From NCBI RefSeq assembly GCF_026891035.1, contig NZ_JAPTGG010000011.1, forward strand, positions 99,266 through 163,265: a stretch of DNA of 64,000 bases. The letters run 5' to 3'. Source of the stretch: Dasania phycosphaerae (GTDB lineage Bacteria > Pseudomonadota > Gammaproteobacteria > Pseudomonadales > Dasaniaceae). This document shows positions 35,480 to 44,374 of this stretch, in pieces (the stretch's first letter is position 1; the number at the start of each line of letters is the position of its first letter). Both the position numbers and the translations under genes were made by a program. The notes beneath the pieces were generated by a model. It was given only the letters and a program-made list of their open reading frames with translations. It was not told the origin of the DNA and did no database searches.

Positions 35480-36619
35480 TCAGACAACCCTCTGATAACA
35501 ACCCGCCACATTTTCCACCAACCCGTCTAATTCTAACTGCACCAGGCTGGCCATCAGTTCGGTCATGGGTAGATTAATACGTTGTTGTAGCAGGTCTACG
35601 GCTAGGGGCTCGAACCCTAGCTGATCCAGTAGTTGCTGCTGTTGCGGGCTAATGTCTAGGCTCAGGGCTTGCTGCTGCGGTTGCGCTGAGCTGGGCAGCC
35701 AAGCACCCAGTTCTTCCATGACATGCTCTACGGTTTCCACCAGTTTGGCGCCCTGCCGTATGAGTGCATGGCAGCCGCGGCTGGCGTGGTTATGTATGGA
35801 GCCGGGGATGGCAAACACCTCGCGGCCTTGCTCGATTGCACACTGGGCGGTAATCAACGAGCCGCTTTGCAAGCTGGCCTCTACCACCAGCACGCCCAAG
35901 CTCATACCGCTGATAATTCGGTTGCGGCGTGGAAAGTGACCCTTGAGAGCCTCACTGCCTAATGGCAGCTCCGAAATAATTAAACCTTGCTCAGTTATAG
36001 CTTGGTACAAAGCCTGATTGCGCTTGGGGTAGATCACATCTATACCCGTGCCCAGTACGGCAATGGTATTGCCAGCTGCCGCCAAAGCCCCTTGATGACT
36101 GGCGGTGTCTATACCCAGAGCCATGCCGCTGGTAATCGTAAAGCCCGCACTGGCAAAAGTTTTGGCAAAGGCGGCGGCGTTTTTATTGCCCTGCTGGCTA
36201 CTGCGACGGCTGCCCACCATAGCTAGCTGTGGGCTGTTGAGTAGCGCGATATTGCCGCGGTAATAAAGTATGGGAGGTGGGTCGTAGGTTTGTTTTAGCA
36301 GCGCCGGGTAGGCGGGGTGGTGCAGGGTGAGTATGCCTATATTGTGCTCTAGGCAATACTGCCATTGCTGTGCCAACAGGCTGCTTAGCTCATAAGCTTG
36401 TGATAGTTGCTGGCCAATCTGGCTGAGCTCAGCCTGCTGGTCAATGCTGAGGCCTACGGCCAATAAGCTGTCACTGGCCAAATCCGCAGGGCTTAATGCT
36501 AGGGCTTGCTCCAAGGAGCCAACAGCCAATAATAATGCTCGTAGTTGTTTATCGCTAAAACTGGCTTGATGTAAGGCAAGGGCTATTAAGCCATCGGGAA
36601 ATGTTTGCTGTTTCGACAT
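35480..36619 (-). CDS. dprA: DNA-processing protein DprA
   Basis: A 379-residue protein that loads RecA on incoming single strands in natural transformation. The Rossmann-like core has YYRGNIALLNSPQLAMVGSR near residue 118, SGMALGIDTASHQGAL near 165, TIAVLGTGIDVIYPKRNQAL near 185, SELPLGSEALKGHFPRRNRI near 220 and EVFAIPGSIHNHASRGCHAL near 275. An N-terminal SAM-like region and a C-terminal winged helix (residues about 320-379) are also present. A long heptamer array abuts its stop. The order LysM-dprA-tsaC is conserved with Pseudomonas. Confidence 0.93.
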   Translation of the reverse strand: MSKQQTFPDGLIALALHQASFSDKQLRALLLAVGSLEQALALSPADLASDSLLAVGLSIDQQAELSQIGQQLSQAYELSSLLAQQWQYCLEHNIGILTLHHPAYPALLKQTYDPPPILYYRGNIALLNSPQLAMVGSRRSSQQGNKNAAAFAKTFASAGFTITSGMALGIDTASHQGALAAAGNTIAVLGTGIDVIYPKRNQALYQAITEQGLIISELPLGSEALKGHFPRRNRIISGMSLGVLVVEASLQSGSLITAQCAIEQGREVFAIPGSIHNHASRGCHALIRQGAKLVETVEHVMEELGAWLPSSAQPQQQALSLDISPQQQQLLDQLGFEPLAVDLLQQRINLPMTELMASLVQLELDGLVENVAGCYQRVV

Positions 36620-36666
36620 GGTTTATCCTTAAACCGTTTCTTGTTAAATCTTGCGCTAGCCTTTAA

Positions 36667-36696
36667 CAAAAAAGCCACAACAGCTTGTTGTGGCTT
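36667..36696 (-). terminator. Terminator of the LysM gene
   Basis: AAGCCACAACA-GCT-TGTTGTGGCTT: an 11-base perfect stem at 36672-36696 with a 3-base loop, followed on the minus strand by a T-run (complement of 36668-36673). It lies 20 bases beyond the LysM gene stop. Confidence 0.85.
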
Positions 36697-36715
36697 ATGT
36701 TTTCCCTATCAAAAC

Positions 36716-37750
36716 TTAGGGGTTTTTAATTTTATCGTTCACTGATAGCACTTGCGTGGCTTTTAACACCAGAGCGTAGCTTACTTTCTCAAAGGTTCTA
36801 AATACCATTAATAAGCCGGCGCGGGTGTCGGGCACTTTCACCACATCTTTTGATATTTGGTCACGTACCAGCTCGCCCTGGCGGTAGATAGCCATAATTT
36901 GGCCTACTTCTACATTTTCACGACTGCCTTTGTTGATAACCACTACATCCATAGAGCCTATTTGCGAAACACCACCTTCTACGGCAATGATGTAACCGGC
37001 AATTTCATCTGCGGGAGCACTGGGGTGGAAGTTGGCAAACAAGTCTCTGTCTTCGTCGGGCAGCAAGCGGTCGCCACGACGTACTTCTTCCGAGGTAGCG
37101 TTTAGCGCCAGCGTAGCCACGCTTTTATCTTGCGCAATCAGCTTAGCACCCGCTACCGAGAAGGCTTGTATACCTAATATTTCACCGCTATCAGGGTCTA
37201 CGTAGGCATCACCTTTGCGGAATATGCCATAGGCTTTTTGCTTTTCATCAAATTGGCCGCGAGCATACAACTCATCGCCAGCACCCGAAATTATATGGCC
37301 CGCTTTACCGGCTAGCACATAGGGGGCGTCGTCTAGGGTGGCTGTAGTCAATACCCGGCTGTTAGATAAGAAAGGAGCCACCGCATCCATAGGAATCGCA
37401 GGGATGGCCTTATCTAAATCAGAAACACGTACCGAGGGGGTGAGCTTAACATCGCGGTTGCGCTTAACCACCAGCTTGGGCTGGCCATTAATATAAACTA
37501 GGTTGAGCTCGTCGCCGGGGTAAATAAGATGGGGGTTATCCACTTGTGGATTAACATGCCAAATTTTAGGCCACAACCAAGGGTCTTTTAAAAACAGGCC
37601 TGATATATGCCACAGTGTATCGCCTTTTTTAACTACATAGGTCTGGGGATGATCTGCTTTTAAAGCCAAGGTATCGCCCGCTGCAAGGCTGGGCACCGAT
37701 ACTAGCGACAGAACCAACATTAGGACGGTTCCCAATATCGATTTTTTCAT
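36716..37750 (-). CDS. LysM domain protein
   Basis: A 344-residue exported protein. Residues 1-24 are a signal peptide (MKKSILGTVLMLVLSLVSVP followed by SLAAGD). A LysM peptidoglycan-binding domain follows at residues about 36-85 (TYVVKKGDTLWHISGLFLKD, DNPHLIYPGDELNLVYING), then a beta-rich region of unknown function. The ATG at 37750 is chosen for the signal peptide and the AAAGGA before it; the frame extends 31 codons further but into poor sequence. It lies between dprA and the divergent def gene, as in Pseudomonas. Likely periplasmic. Confidence 0.9.
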   Translation of the reverse strand: MKKSILGTVLMLVLSLVSVPSLAAGDTLALKADHPQTYVVKKGDTLWHISGLFLKDPWLWPKIWHVNPQVDNPHLIYPGDELNLVYINGQPKLVVKRNRDVKLTPSVRVSDLDKAIPAIPMDAVAPFLSNSRVLTTATLDDAPYVLAGKAGHIISGAGDELYARGQFDEKQKAYGIFRKGDAYVDPDSGEILGIQAFSVAGAKLIAQDKSVATLALNATSEEVRRGDRLLPDEDRDLFANFHPSAPADEIAGYIIAVEGGVSQIGSMDVVVINKGSRENVEVGQIMAIYRQGELVRDQISKDVVKVPDTRAGLLMVFRTFEKVSYALVLKATQVLSVNDKIKNP

Positions 37751-37988
37751 AACATTAATCCTTTCTTGGAACATGCCTTTTGTAGCCTCAGCCACCGAAT
37801 AAGCTGCTATTAAAGCCATTCGATACCCCAGCACTATGGGCAATTATTATTAGCAACCTGTATACTATAGCAGCTAAAACCTGATCAGTAGGTCAATTTA
37901 GTACTAATCTCAACATCATTATTTACTTGCTGATCATAATCTTAGCAGCTGTTTTTACTTTTTTACTAGAAGTTTGTCACAATCTATC

Positions 37989-38495
37989 ATGGCTATATTA
38001 AACATTCTCGAATTTCCAGACCCTAAACTGCGCACTATCGCCAAGCCAGTAGCGCAGGTCACTGATGCCACTCGCCAGCTGATCGACGACATGTTTGAAA
38101 CCATGTACGCCGCCCCCGGCGTGGGTTTAGCGGCTTCGCAAGTAGATGTGCACGAGCGCATAGTGGTGATAGACACCAGCGAAGAGCAAAATGAACCGCT
38201 AGTCTTTATCAACCCCGAAGTCACGGTGTTAGACGACAAGCTGTTTGATTATGACGAAGGTTGTTTGTCCATACCCGGCTTTTATGAAACCGTTACCCGC
38301 CCCGAGCATATCAAGGTAAAAGCCTTGGACCGCAATGGCCAGCCCTTTGAGCTAGAACCCAACGGCCTATTAGCGGTGTGCATACAGCATGAGATAGACC
38401 ACTTGGATGGCAAACTGTTTGTCGATTATTTATCTAGCCTTAAGCGCCAGCGCATACGCAAAAAGCTGGAAAAAGAACACAAAAAACGCGCCTAA
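37989..38495 (+). CDS. def: Peptide deformylase
   Basis: A 168-residue metalloenzyme that removes the formyl group from new proteins. All three motifs are present: PGVGLAASQVDV (GxGLAAxQ), DEGCLSIPGFY (EGCLS, metal Cys) and CIQHEIDHLDGKLFVDYL (QHEIDH, metal His pair and catalytic Glu). The ATG at 37989 gives the family start MAILNILEFPDPKLR; a TTG five codons earlier is unlikely. It leads the def-fmt-rsmB unit. Confidence 0.95.
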   Translation: MAILNILEFPDPKLRTIAKPVAQVTDATRQLIDDMFETMYAAPGVGLAASQVDVHERIVVIDTSEEQNEPLVFINPEVTVLDDKLFDYDEGCLSIPGFYETVTRPEHIKVKALDRNGQPFELEPNGLLAVCIQHEIDHLDGKLFVDYLSSLKRQRIRKKLEKEHKKRA

Positions 38496-38533
38496 GCATC
38501 GCCGTCCAACCCTGCACCACACCTAGGGACACC

Positions 38534-39487
38534 ATGAGCCAACGCCTAAAACTGATTTTTGCGGGTACCCCCGATTTTGCCGCCAGCCATCTGCAAGCCC
38601 TGCTGGATAGTAAGCAACACGATATTATTGCGGTGTATAGCCAACCCGACCGGCCCGCGGGCCGCGGTAAAAAACTCAAGCCCAGCCCGGTTAAAGCACT
38701 GGCACTGGCGCATGAGATACCGGTTTATCAACCGTTAAGCCTAAAAGACAGCGACGCCCAGCAACAACTGGCTCAGCTTAATGCCGACTTGATGGTGGTA
38801 GTCGCCTACGGCCTATTGCTACCCAAGGCCGTATTAGACAGCCCGCGCTTAGGTTGCATTAATGTACATGCCTCGCTGCTGCCACGCTGGCGCGGTGCTG
38901 CGCCTATACAAAGAGCCATAGAGGCGGGTGATAGCGAAACCGGCGTCACCATTATGCAAATGGATGTAGGCCTGGATACCGGCGATATGTTGCTAAAAGC
39001 TACCTGCCCCATTAGCGAGCAAGACACTGGTGGCAGCCTGCACGACAAACTCATCGCCGTGGGCCAGCCCGCACTGCTCAGCGCCGTAGAGCAACTGGCC
39101 AACAACAGCGCCCAGCCCGAGCCACAGGACGACAGCCTTAGCAACTACGCCAGCAAAATGGATAAGGCCGACATGCTAATAGACTGGCAGCTGGATGCCG
39201 AGCAAATCGCCCGCAAAATCCGCGCCTTTAATCCCTTTCCGGTGAGCTATACCACGCTTAATGGCGAGCGCCTAAAAATTTGGCAGGCCTCTGTTATAGC
39301 TGGGCAAGATGGTGAGGCCGGCAGTCTAAGCAGCGTGAATAAAAAACAATTGATCGTAAACTGCGGCAGCAATAGCTTAAGCCTGGATGTCATCCAACTA
39401 CCCGGCGGCAAACCGCTAGCTATAGATGCGCTAATGAACTCCAAGGCCGATCTGTTTTACCCCGGCCTAGTCTTGGGTGACTCATGA
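38534..39487 (+). CDS. fmt: Methionyl-tRNA formyltransferase
   Basis: A 317-residue enzyme that formylates initiator Met-tRNA with 10-formyl-tetrahydrofolate. N-terminal domain motifs: FAGTPDFAASHLQALL, YSQPDRPAGRGKKLKPSPVK, and the catalytic INVHASLLPRWRGAAPIQRA with the following DVGLDTGDMLLK. The C-terminal domain begins near residue 205. It follows def by 38 bases and overlaps rsmB by four bases (ATGA), so the three are cotranslated. Confidence 0.95.
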   Translation: MSQRLKLIFAGTPDFAASHLQALLDSKQHDIIAVYSQPDRPAGRGKKLKPSPVKALALAHEIPVYQPLSLKDSDAQQQLAQLNADLMVVVAYGLLLPKAVLDSPRLGCINVHASLLPRWRGAAPIQRAIEAGDSETGVTIMQMDVGLDTGDMLLKATCPISEQDTGGSLHDKLIAVGQPALLSAVEQLANNSAQPEPQDDSLSNYASKMDKADMLIDWQLDAEQIARKIRAFNPFPVSYTTLNGERLKIWQASVIAGQDGEAGSLSSVNKKQLIVNCGSNSLSLDVIQLPGGKPLAIDALMNSKADLFYPGLVLGDS

Positions 39488-40782
39488 GCAAAGCTCAGGA
39501 TTGCCGCGCCACGGCTGCCCGCTGTTTAGCCTCGGTAGTTAAAGGTAACTCACTATCGCAGCAAATCCCCGAGTTTGAAGCCCGCGTTAGCGAGCGCGAC
39601 CGCGCCCTGTTTAGGCAGCTGTGTTATGGCGTACTGCGCTGGCAGCCCAAGCTAGAAGGCCTAAGCGCGCAGCTACTGCAAAAACCCTTTAAAGCCAAAG
39701 ACGGCGACATACATATGTTAATTTTGCTGGGCCTGTACCAGCTCAGCGAAATGCGTATACCCGACCACGCGGCGGTTTCGGCCACCGTTAATGCTACCCG
39801 CGCCTTAAAAAAGCCCTGGGCAAAAAATTTGGTTAATGGCGTACTGCGGCAATGGCAGCGTCGCAGCGAAGACTTAGCACAACAACTTAGCCCGGCCCAA
39901 CAGCTAGCCCACCCACAGTGGTTACATTTAGCCATACAGCAAGCATGGCCCGAGCAAGCCCAAGCCATACAACAGGCCAACAATGAACATCCGCCCATGT
40001 GCCTGCGGGTCAATAGCCAAAAAACCCAGCGCCAAGATTACCTGCAACTATTAAGCAGCGCCGATATTGCCGCTACAGCCTGTGACCATTCACCGGTAGG
40101 CATACGTTTACAACAGGCGACAGCGGTACAACAACTGCCACACTTTGCTGAAGGCTGGGTGAGCGTACAAGATGAAGCGCCGCAGCTAGGGGTAGGGCTA
40201 TTAGATTTGCAGCCCGGCCAGCGAGTACTGGATATGTGCAGTGCCCCGGGCGGTAAAACCTGCCATATGTTAGAGGCTCAACCTGAACTGGCTCACATGT
40301 TGGCCGTAGACATAGACCAACAACGCTTACTGCGGGTTAGCGAAAACCTGCAGCGCTTACAACTGCAAGCCGAACTAAAATGCAGTGATGCCACACAGGT
40401 CGATGGGTGGTGGGACGGCCAAGGCTTTGATCGCATATTATTGGATGCCCCTTGTTCCGCCACCGGCGTAATACGCCGCAACCCTGACATCAAAGCCCAT
40501 AGACGCCCCGAAGACATAGCCCAATTAGCCAAGCTACAACTACAGATCCTCAGCGCGCTATGGCCCACCTTAAAGCCCGGTGGCTTGCTGCTGTATGCCA
40601 CTTGCTCAATCTTGCCCGACGAGAACGAACAGGTGGTAGCGGCCTTTTGCCAACAGCAAAGCGATGTTGAGCACTGCCCCATAGATGCGCAATGGGGCTT
40701 GGCACGCAGCTATGGCCGACAATTATTTCCGCAAAATGATGGCCACGATGGATTTTATTACGCATTACTGCGCAAAGCGTAA
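39484..40782 (+). CDS. rsmB: 16S rRNA m5C967 methyltransferase RsmB
   Basis: A 432-residue protein with an N-terminal NusB-like RNA-binding domain (residues about 5-130) and a SAM methyltransferase domain. Motifs: LDMCSAPGGKTCHMLEA (SAM), DRILLDAPCSATGVIRRNPD (PCS active site) and LLYATCSILPDENEQVVAAF (catalytic TCS Cys). Full length for RsmB/Sun. It overlaps fmt by four bases. The order fmt-rsmB-trkA is conserved in the group. Confidence 0.94.
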   Translation: MSKAQDCRATAARCLASVVKGNSLSQQIPEFEARVSERDRALFRQLCYGVLRWQPKLEGLSAQLLQKPFKAKDGDIHMLILLGLYQLSEMRIPDHAAVSATVNATRALKKPWAKNLVNGVLRQWQRRSEDLAQQLSPAQQLAHPQWLHLAIQQAWPEQAQAIQQANNEHPPMCLRVNSQKTQRQDYLQLLSSADIAATACDHSPVGIRLQQATAVQQLPHFAEGWVSVQDEAPQLGVGLLDLQPGQRVLDMCSAPGGKTCHMLEAQPELAHMLAVDIDQQRLLRVSENLQRLQLQAELKCSDATQVDGWWDGQGFDRILLDAPCSATGVIRRNPDIKAHRRPEDIAQLAKLQLQILSALWPTLKPGGLLLYATCSILPDENEQVVAAFCQQQSDVEHCPIDAQWGLARSYGRQLFPQNDGHDGFYYALLRKA

Positions 40783-40961
40783 ATATTCCCGCTATCTTCC
40801 CTAACACTTTCCAATATTAAGGCATACAATTGCTTGTTATAAATTGAGTGTATTAAACCTGCTCTTTTTACTACAGGCACTGCTAATTCAACAACCAGCC
40901 TGATACACAAAAAGAGCCATAACAACGCTTACCAATACCCTACAACTTAATACATAAGCCA

Positions 40962-42335
40962 ATGAAAATAATTATTCTCGGTGCCGGTCAGGTCGGTGGC
41001 ACACTGGCAGCTCACTTAGCTGATGAAAATAACGACATCTCCTTGGTTGATGCCAATGCCGACCGGCTTAATGAATTACAAGATCGATTGGATATAGGGG
41101 TAGTGGCTGGCCATGCCTCGCACCCCGATGTGCTGCGACGAGCCGGGGCCGATGACGCTGATATGTTAATTGCCGTCACTAGCTCCGATGAAATCAATAT
41201 GGCAGCCTGCCAAATTGCCTACGCCCTGTTTCGCACCCCTAAAAAAATTGCCCGCATACGCTCCACCGCTTACCACGATCATCCCGAATTATTTTGCAAT
41301 AAGCTTATCCCCATAGATTTTATTATTAGCCCGGAGTTATTAGTCACTCACTATATAGAGCGGCTGATCGAGTACCCCGGCACCTTGCAGGTATTAGATT
41401 TTGCCAAGGGTATGGCCCAACTGGTAGCTGTTAAGGCCTATAGCGATGGCCCCTTGGTGGGCAACGAGTTACAAGAAATACGCCGCCACATGCCCCACAT
41501 AGACACTAGGGTGGCAGCTATCTTCCGCAAAGATCACGCCATCACGCCCAAGGCGACCACGGTCATAGAGGCAGGTGATGAGGTATTTTATATAGCCGCG
41601 AAGAAGAATATTTTACCGGTGCTCAGCGAGCTGCGTAATGTAGACCGCAATTACAAACGCATCATGATAGCCGGCGGTGGCAATATAGGCCTGCGCCTGG
41701 CCCAGTCCATAGAGAAAAACTACAAGGTGAAGGTGATAGAGCGCGACTATAAACGCTGCCGTCACCTTTCAGAAACCCTTAACCACGCCATAGTTTTACA
41801 CGGCAGCGCCTCCGATGATGATTTGCTAGCCTCCGAGAATATAGACGAGATCGATATTTTCTGTGCGCTTACTAATGACGATGATGCCAATATTATGGCC
41901 TCGCTATTAGCTAAACGTATGGGCGCGAGAAAAGTCATTACCCTGATCACCAACACCGCCTATGTAGACTTAATGCAGGGCGGTGATATAGACATCGCCA
42001 TCTCGCCGCAGCAAATCACTATGGGCAGCTTGCTGACCCATATACGCCGCGGTGATATTTCCAGTGTGCACTCTTTACGCCGCGGTGTAGCCGAAGCCAT
42101 AGAGCTTATTGCCCATGGTGATGAACGCTCCTCTAAGGTGGTAGGCAAGCGTTTGGATGAAATTAACCTACCCAAGGGGGTCAGCATAGGGGCAATAGTG
42201 CGCAACGATGAGGTATTAATTGCCCACCGCAATATCGTGGTAAAAACTGACGACCACGTGATTTTATTCCTAGTGGATAAATCAAAAATCAAACATGTAG
42301 AGCGTTTATTTCAAGTGGGCTTTAGCTTTTTCTAA
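40962..42335 (+). CDS. trkA: Trk potassium uptake regulator TrkA
   Basis: A 457-residue cytosolic NAD-binding subunit of the Trk K+ system. It has two RCK-N/RCK-C modules: the first Rossmann loop is IILGAGQVGGTLAAHLADEN and the second MIAGGGNIGLRLAQSIEKNY (near residue 235). TrkA-C domains follow each. The stop overlaps the first base of the trkH start region, so TrkA and its channel TrkH are coupled. It stands 179 bases after rsmB with its own probable promoter. Confidence 0.94.
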   Translation: MKIIILGAGQVGGTLAAHLADENNDISLVDANADRLNELQDRLDIGVVAGHASHPDVLRRAGADDADMLIAVTSSDEINMAACQIAYALFRTPKKIARIRSTAYHDHPELFCNKLIPIDFIISPELLVTHYIERLIEYPGTLQVLDFAKGMAQLVAVKAYSDGPLVGNELQEIRRHMPHIDTRVAAIFRKDHAITPKATTVIEAGDEVFYIAAKKNILPVLSELRNVDRNYKRIMIAGGGNIGLRLAQSIEKNYKVKVIERDYKRCRHLSETLNHAIVLHGSASDDDLLASENIDEIDIFCALTNDDDANIMASLLAKRMGARKVITLITNTAYVDLMQGGDIDIAISPQQITMGSLLTHIRRGDISSVHSLRRGVAEAIELIAHGDERSSKVVGKRLDEINLPKGVSIGAIVRNDEVLIAHRNIVVKTDDHVILFLVDKSKIKHVERLFQVGFSFF

Positions 42336-43783
42336 TGCATATTTTATTAATACTACGCATTTTAGGCATTTTATTAATGCTGTTCAGCCTAACTCAACTC
42401 AGCCCCTTGCTGGTGAGTTTTTGGTTTGAGGATGGCGCCCACAAAGGTTTTATCTGGGCTTTTTTAGTGACCTTTGGCTGCGGCTTGTTAATGTGGCTAC
42501 CGGTGTATAAACGAAGAGGGGAGTTGCGCACCCGCGACGGCTTTTTAATTACTGCCTTGTTCTGGACAGTACTAGGCCTGTTTGGGTCACTGCCGTTTAT
42601 TCTTAACAGTAATACTGACTTAGTGATTAGTGAAGCGGTGTTTGAATCGGTATCGGGGCTGACCACCACCGGTGCCACGGTGATGACCCACTTAGATGAA
42701 CTGCCGCATTCCATTTTATTTTACCGCCAGCAGCTACAGTGGTTTGGCGGCATAGGTATTATCGTTATCGCCGTTGCTATATTACCTATGCTGGGCATAG
42801 GGGGTATGCAGCTATACCGCGCCGAAACCCCCGGCCCGGTTAAAGACAGCAAGCTCACGCCCCGTATTACCGAAACCGCGAAAGCGCTGTTTATAGTTTA
42901 TGTGATGCTCACCCTCAGCTGTGCTTTGGCCTATTGGCTGGCGGGGATGTCGTCCTTTGATGCCATCTGCCATGCCTTTTCTACGGTGGCTATAGGGGGC
43001 TTTTCTACTCACGACGACAGCATAGGTTATTTTGATAGCACCGCTATTATGCTGATTTGTAGCTTTTATATGTTGGTAGCGGGTATTAACTTTGCCCTGC
43101 ATTTTTATGCCTGGCGCAACCGCAGCATTAGCCATTATTTTCGCGACTCTGAATCCTCTTTTTACGCGGGGGTATTATTATTTGGCTGTATCATCGTGTG
43201 CAGTTTTTTGTATTACCACGAGCACTACGGTATTAACGATGCCCTGCTGCACGGTATTTTCCAAACCATTTCTATAGCAACAACTACCGGTTTCACCACC
43301 GAGCCCTTTGCTGCTTGGCCCAGTTTTATCCCCTTCTTTTTAATTATGCTGTCATTTATGGGCGGCTGCGCCGGCTCTACCGGTGGTGGTATGAAGGCGG
43401 TACGGGTAATGCTGATTATGAAACAGGGCATACGCGAGCTACACCAGCTAATACACCCCAATGCCGTTATGCCTTTAAAAGTAGGGCGCAGGCGGGTAGA
43501 GGCCAAAGTTATTAGTGCAGTGTGGAGTTTTTTTGCGGTTTACGTATTCGCCTTTATCAGCATTATGATGGCCTTGATGATGTGCGGCATGGATCAGACC
43601 ACCGCTTACTCTTCGGTGGTGGCTACACTGAATAACTTGGGCCCAGGGCTAGGGGATACCGCGGCTAATTTCAGCTCGGCCTCGGAGCCAGAGCAGTGGA
43701 TTTTAAGCTTTTCTATGTTGTTGGGGCGTTTGGAAGTGTTTACTTTATTGGTATTGCTAACCCCGGCGTTTTGGCGGCATTAG
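42335..43783 (+). CDS. trkH: Trk potassium channel TrkH
   Basis: A 482-residue polytopic protein with four M1-P-M2 repeats. The selectivity loops show TTTGATV near residue 110, AFSTVAIGGFSTHDDS near 222, TTTGFTTEPFAAW near 315 and VVATLNNLGPGLGDTAANFS near 430. K+ import driven by proton or membrane potential, gated by TrkA-bound nucleotide. It overlaps trkA by one base. A heptamer array starts five bases after its stop. Confidence 0.94.
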   Translation: MHILLILRILGILLMLFSLTQLSPLLVSFWFEDGAHKGFIWAFLVTFGCGLLMWLPVYKRRGELRTRDGFLITALFWTVLGLFGSLPFILNSNTDLVISEAVFESVSGLTTTGATVMTHLDELPHSILFYRQQLQWFGGIGIIVIAVAILPMLGIGGMQLYRAETPGPVKDSKLTPRITETAKALFIVYVMLTLSCALAYWLAGMSSFDAICHAFSTVAIGGFSTHDDSIGYFDSTAIMLICSFYMLVAGINFALHFYAWRNRSISHYFRDSESSFYAGVLLFGCIIVCSFLYYHEHYGINDALLHGIFQTISIATTTGFTTEPFAAWPSFIPFFLIMLSFMGGCAGSTGGGMKAVRVMLIMKQGIRELHQLIHPNAVMPLKVGRRRVEAKVISAVWSFFAVYVFAFISIMMALMMCGMDQTTAYSSVVATLNNLGPGLGDTAANFSSASEPEQWILSFSMLLGRLEVFTLLVLLTPAFWRH

Positions 43784-43787
43784 AAGC

Positions 43788-43844
43788 AGTCTCTAGTCTC
43801 TAGTCTCTAGTCTCTAGTCTCTAGTCTCTAGTCTCTAGTCTCTA
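43788..43844. repeat. Heptamer tandem repeat (AGTCTCT), about 8 copies
   Basis: 57 bases with an exact 7-base period, starting five bases after the trkH stop. It lies between the convergent trkH and SUKH genes. Further degenerate copies (ACTAGCGACTAGG, CTAGAGACTCC) follow up to 43885. Confidence 0.95.
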
Positions 43845-43890
43845 AAAGCTTGTACTAGCGACTAGGAGCTATCCACTAGAGACTCCCTCT

Positions 43891-44292
43891 TTAACTTTCT
43901 AACCATACCTCTTTAGCCCAGTCCCAGATATGGTCCCAGTTCTGTTCTGCCAGAGCACCGTCGTGCCAATAGCTCACTAAGCCTTCTTCGTCTATGCAGT
44001 AGTAGCCGCCATTGCTTTCGCATATGGGCAGTAAATCGCGTGGTAAGCCCTGATCCCAGGCTACCGCAGCTACCTCGGGCAAGTAAGTATGCGAGTTAGC
44101 ATCCGCAGCCGTCACGGGCTCTAAGCTGCCATAAACAACATCACTAACTGTTAATAAAAACTCTTTGAAATCGGCACCCAGCGCTACAAAGAGTTGCTCC
44201 TCGATTTCTACCAGTGCATCTTCTTCAGGTAACTCTAAGGGTACTGCCACAGGCTCATTAACGGCACGTAATGCCTCTATAATCTCATCCAC
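43891..44292 (-). CDS. SMI1/KNR4 (SUKH) family protein
   Basis: A 133-residue acidic protein. PEEDALVEIEEQLFVALGAD near residue 23, FKEFLLTVSDVVYGSLEPV, LPRDLLPICESNGGYYCIDE and the Trp-rich C-terminus WDHIWDWAKEVWLES are typical of the SUKH superfamily, members of which often act as immunity proteins against toxins. Here no toxin gene is adjacent and the trkAH neighbour is a housekeeping locus, so an immunity role is not supported. It is divergent from the GGDEF gene. Confidence 0.82.
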   Translation of the reverse strand: MDEIIEALRAVNEPVAVPLELPEEDALVEIEEQLFVALGADFKEFLLTVSDVVYGSLEPVTAADANSHTYLPEVAAVAWDQGLPRDLLPICESNGGYYCIDEEGLVSYWHDGALAEQNWDHIWDWAKEVWLES

Positions 44293-44374
44293 TACATTTT
44301 CTCCCTTGCTTAGAGTGACTGTTTTGTGGGTATAGTCTAAGCTATATTCTAATTATTAGGTTAAGATAGTTTCA

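Noticed and set aside
35244..35577. Open frames on both strands across the heptamer array (DKRQATS-type repeats)
   Set aside because: They arise because the 7-base unit is free of stops in all frames; no ribosome site or family resemblance.
12342..43844. CRISPR arrays
   Set aside because: The repeats are uninterrupted 7-base units without spacers, and no cas genes are present.
43891..44292. Immunity-protein/toxin locus based on the SUKH family
   Set aside because: No polymorphic toxin gene is adjacent; neighbours are trkH and a diguanylate cyclase.
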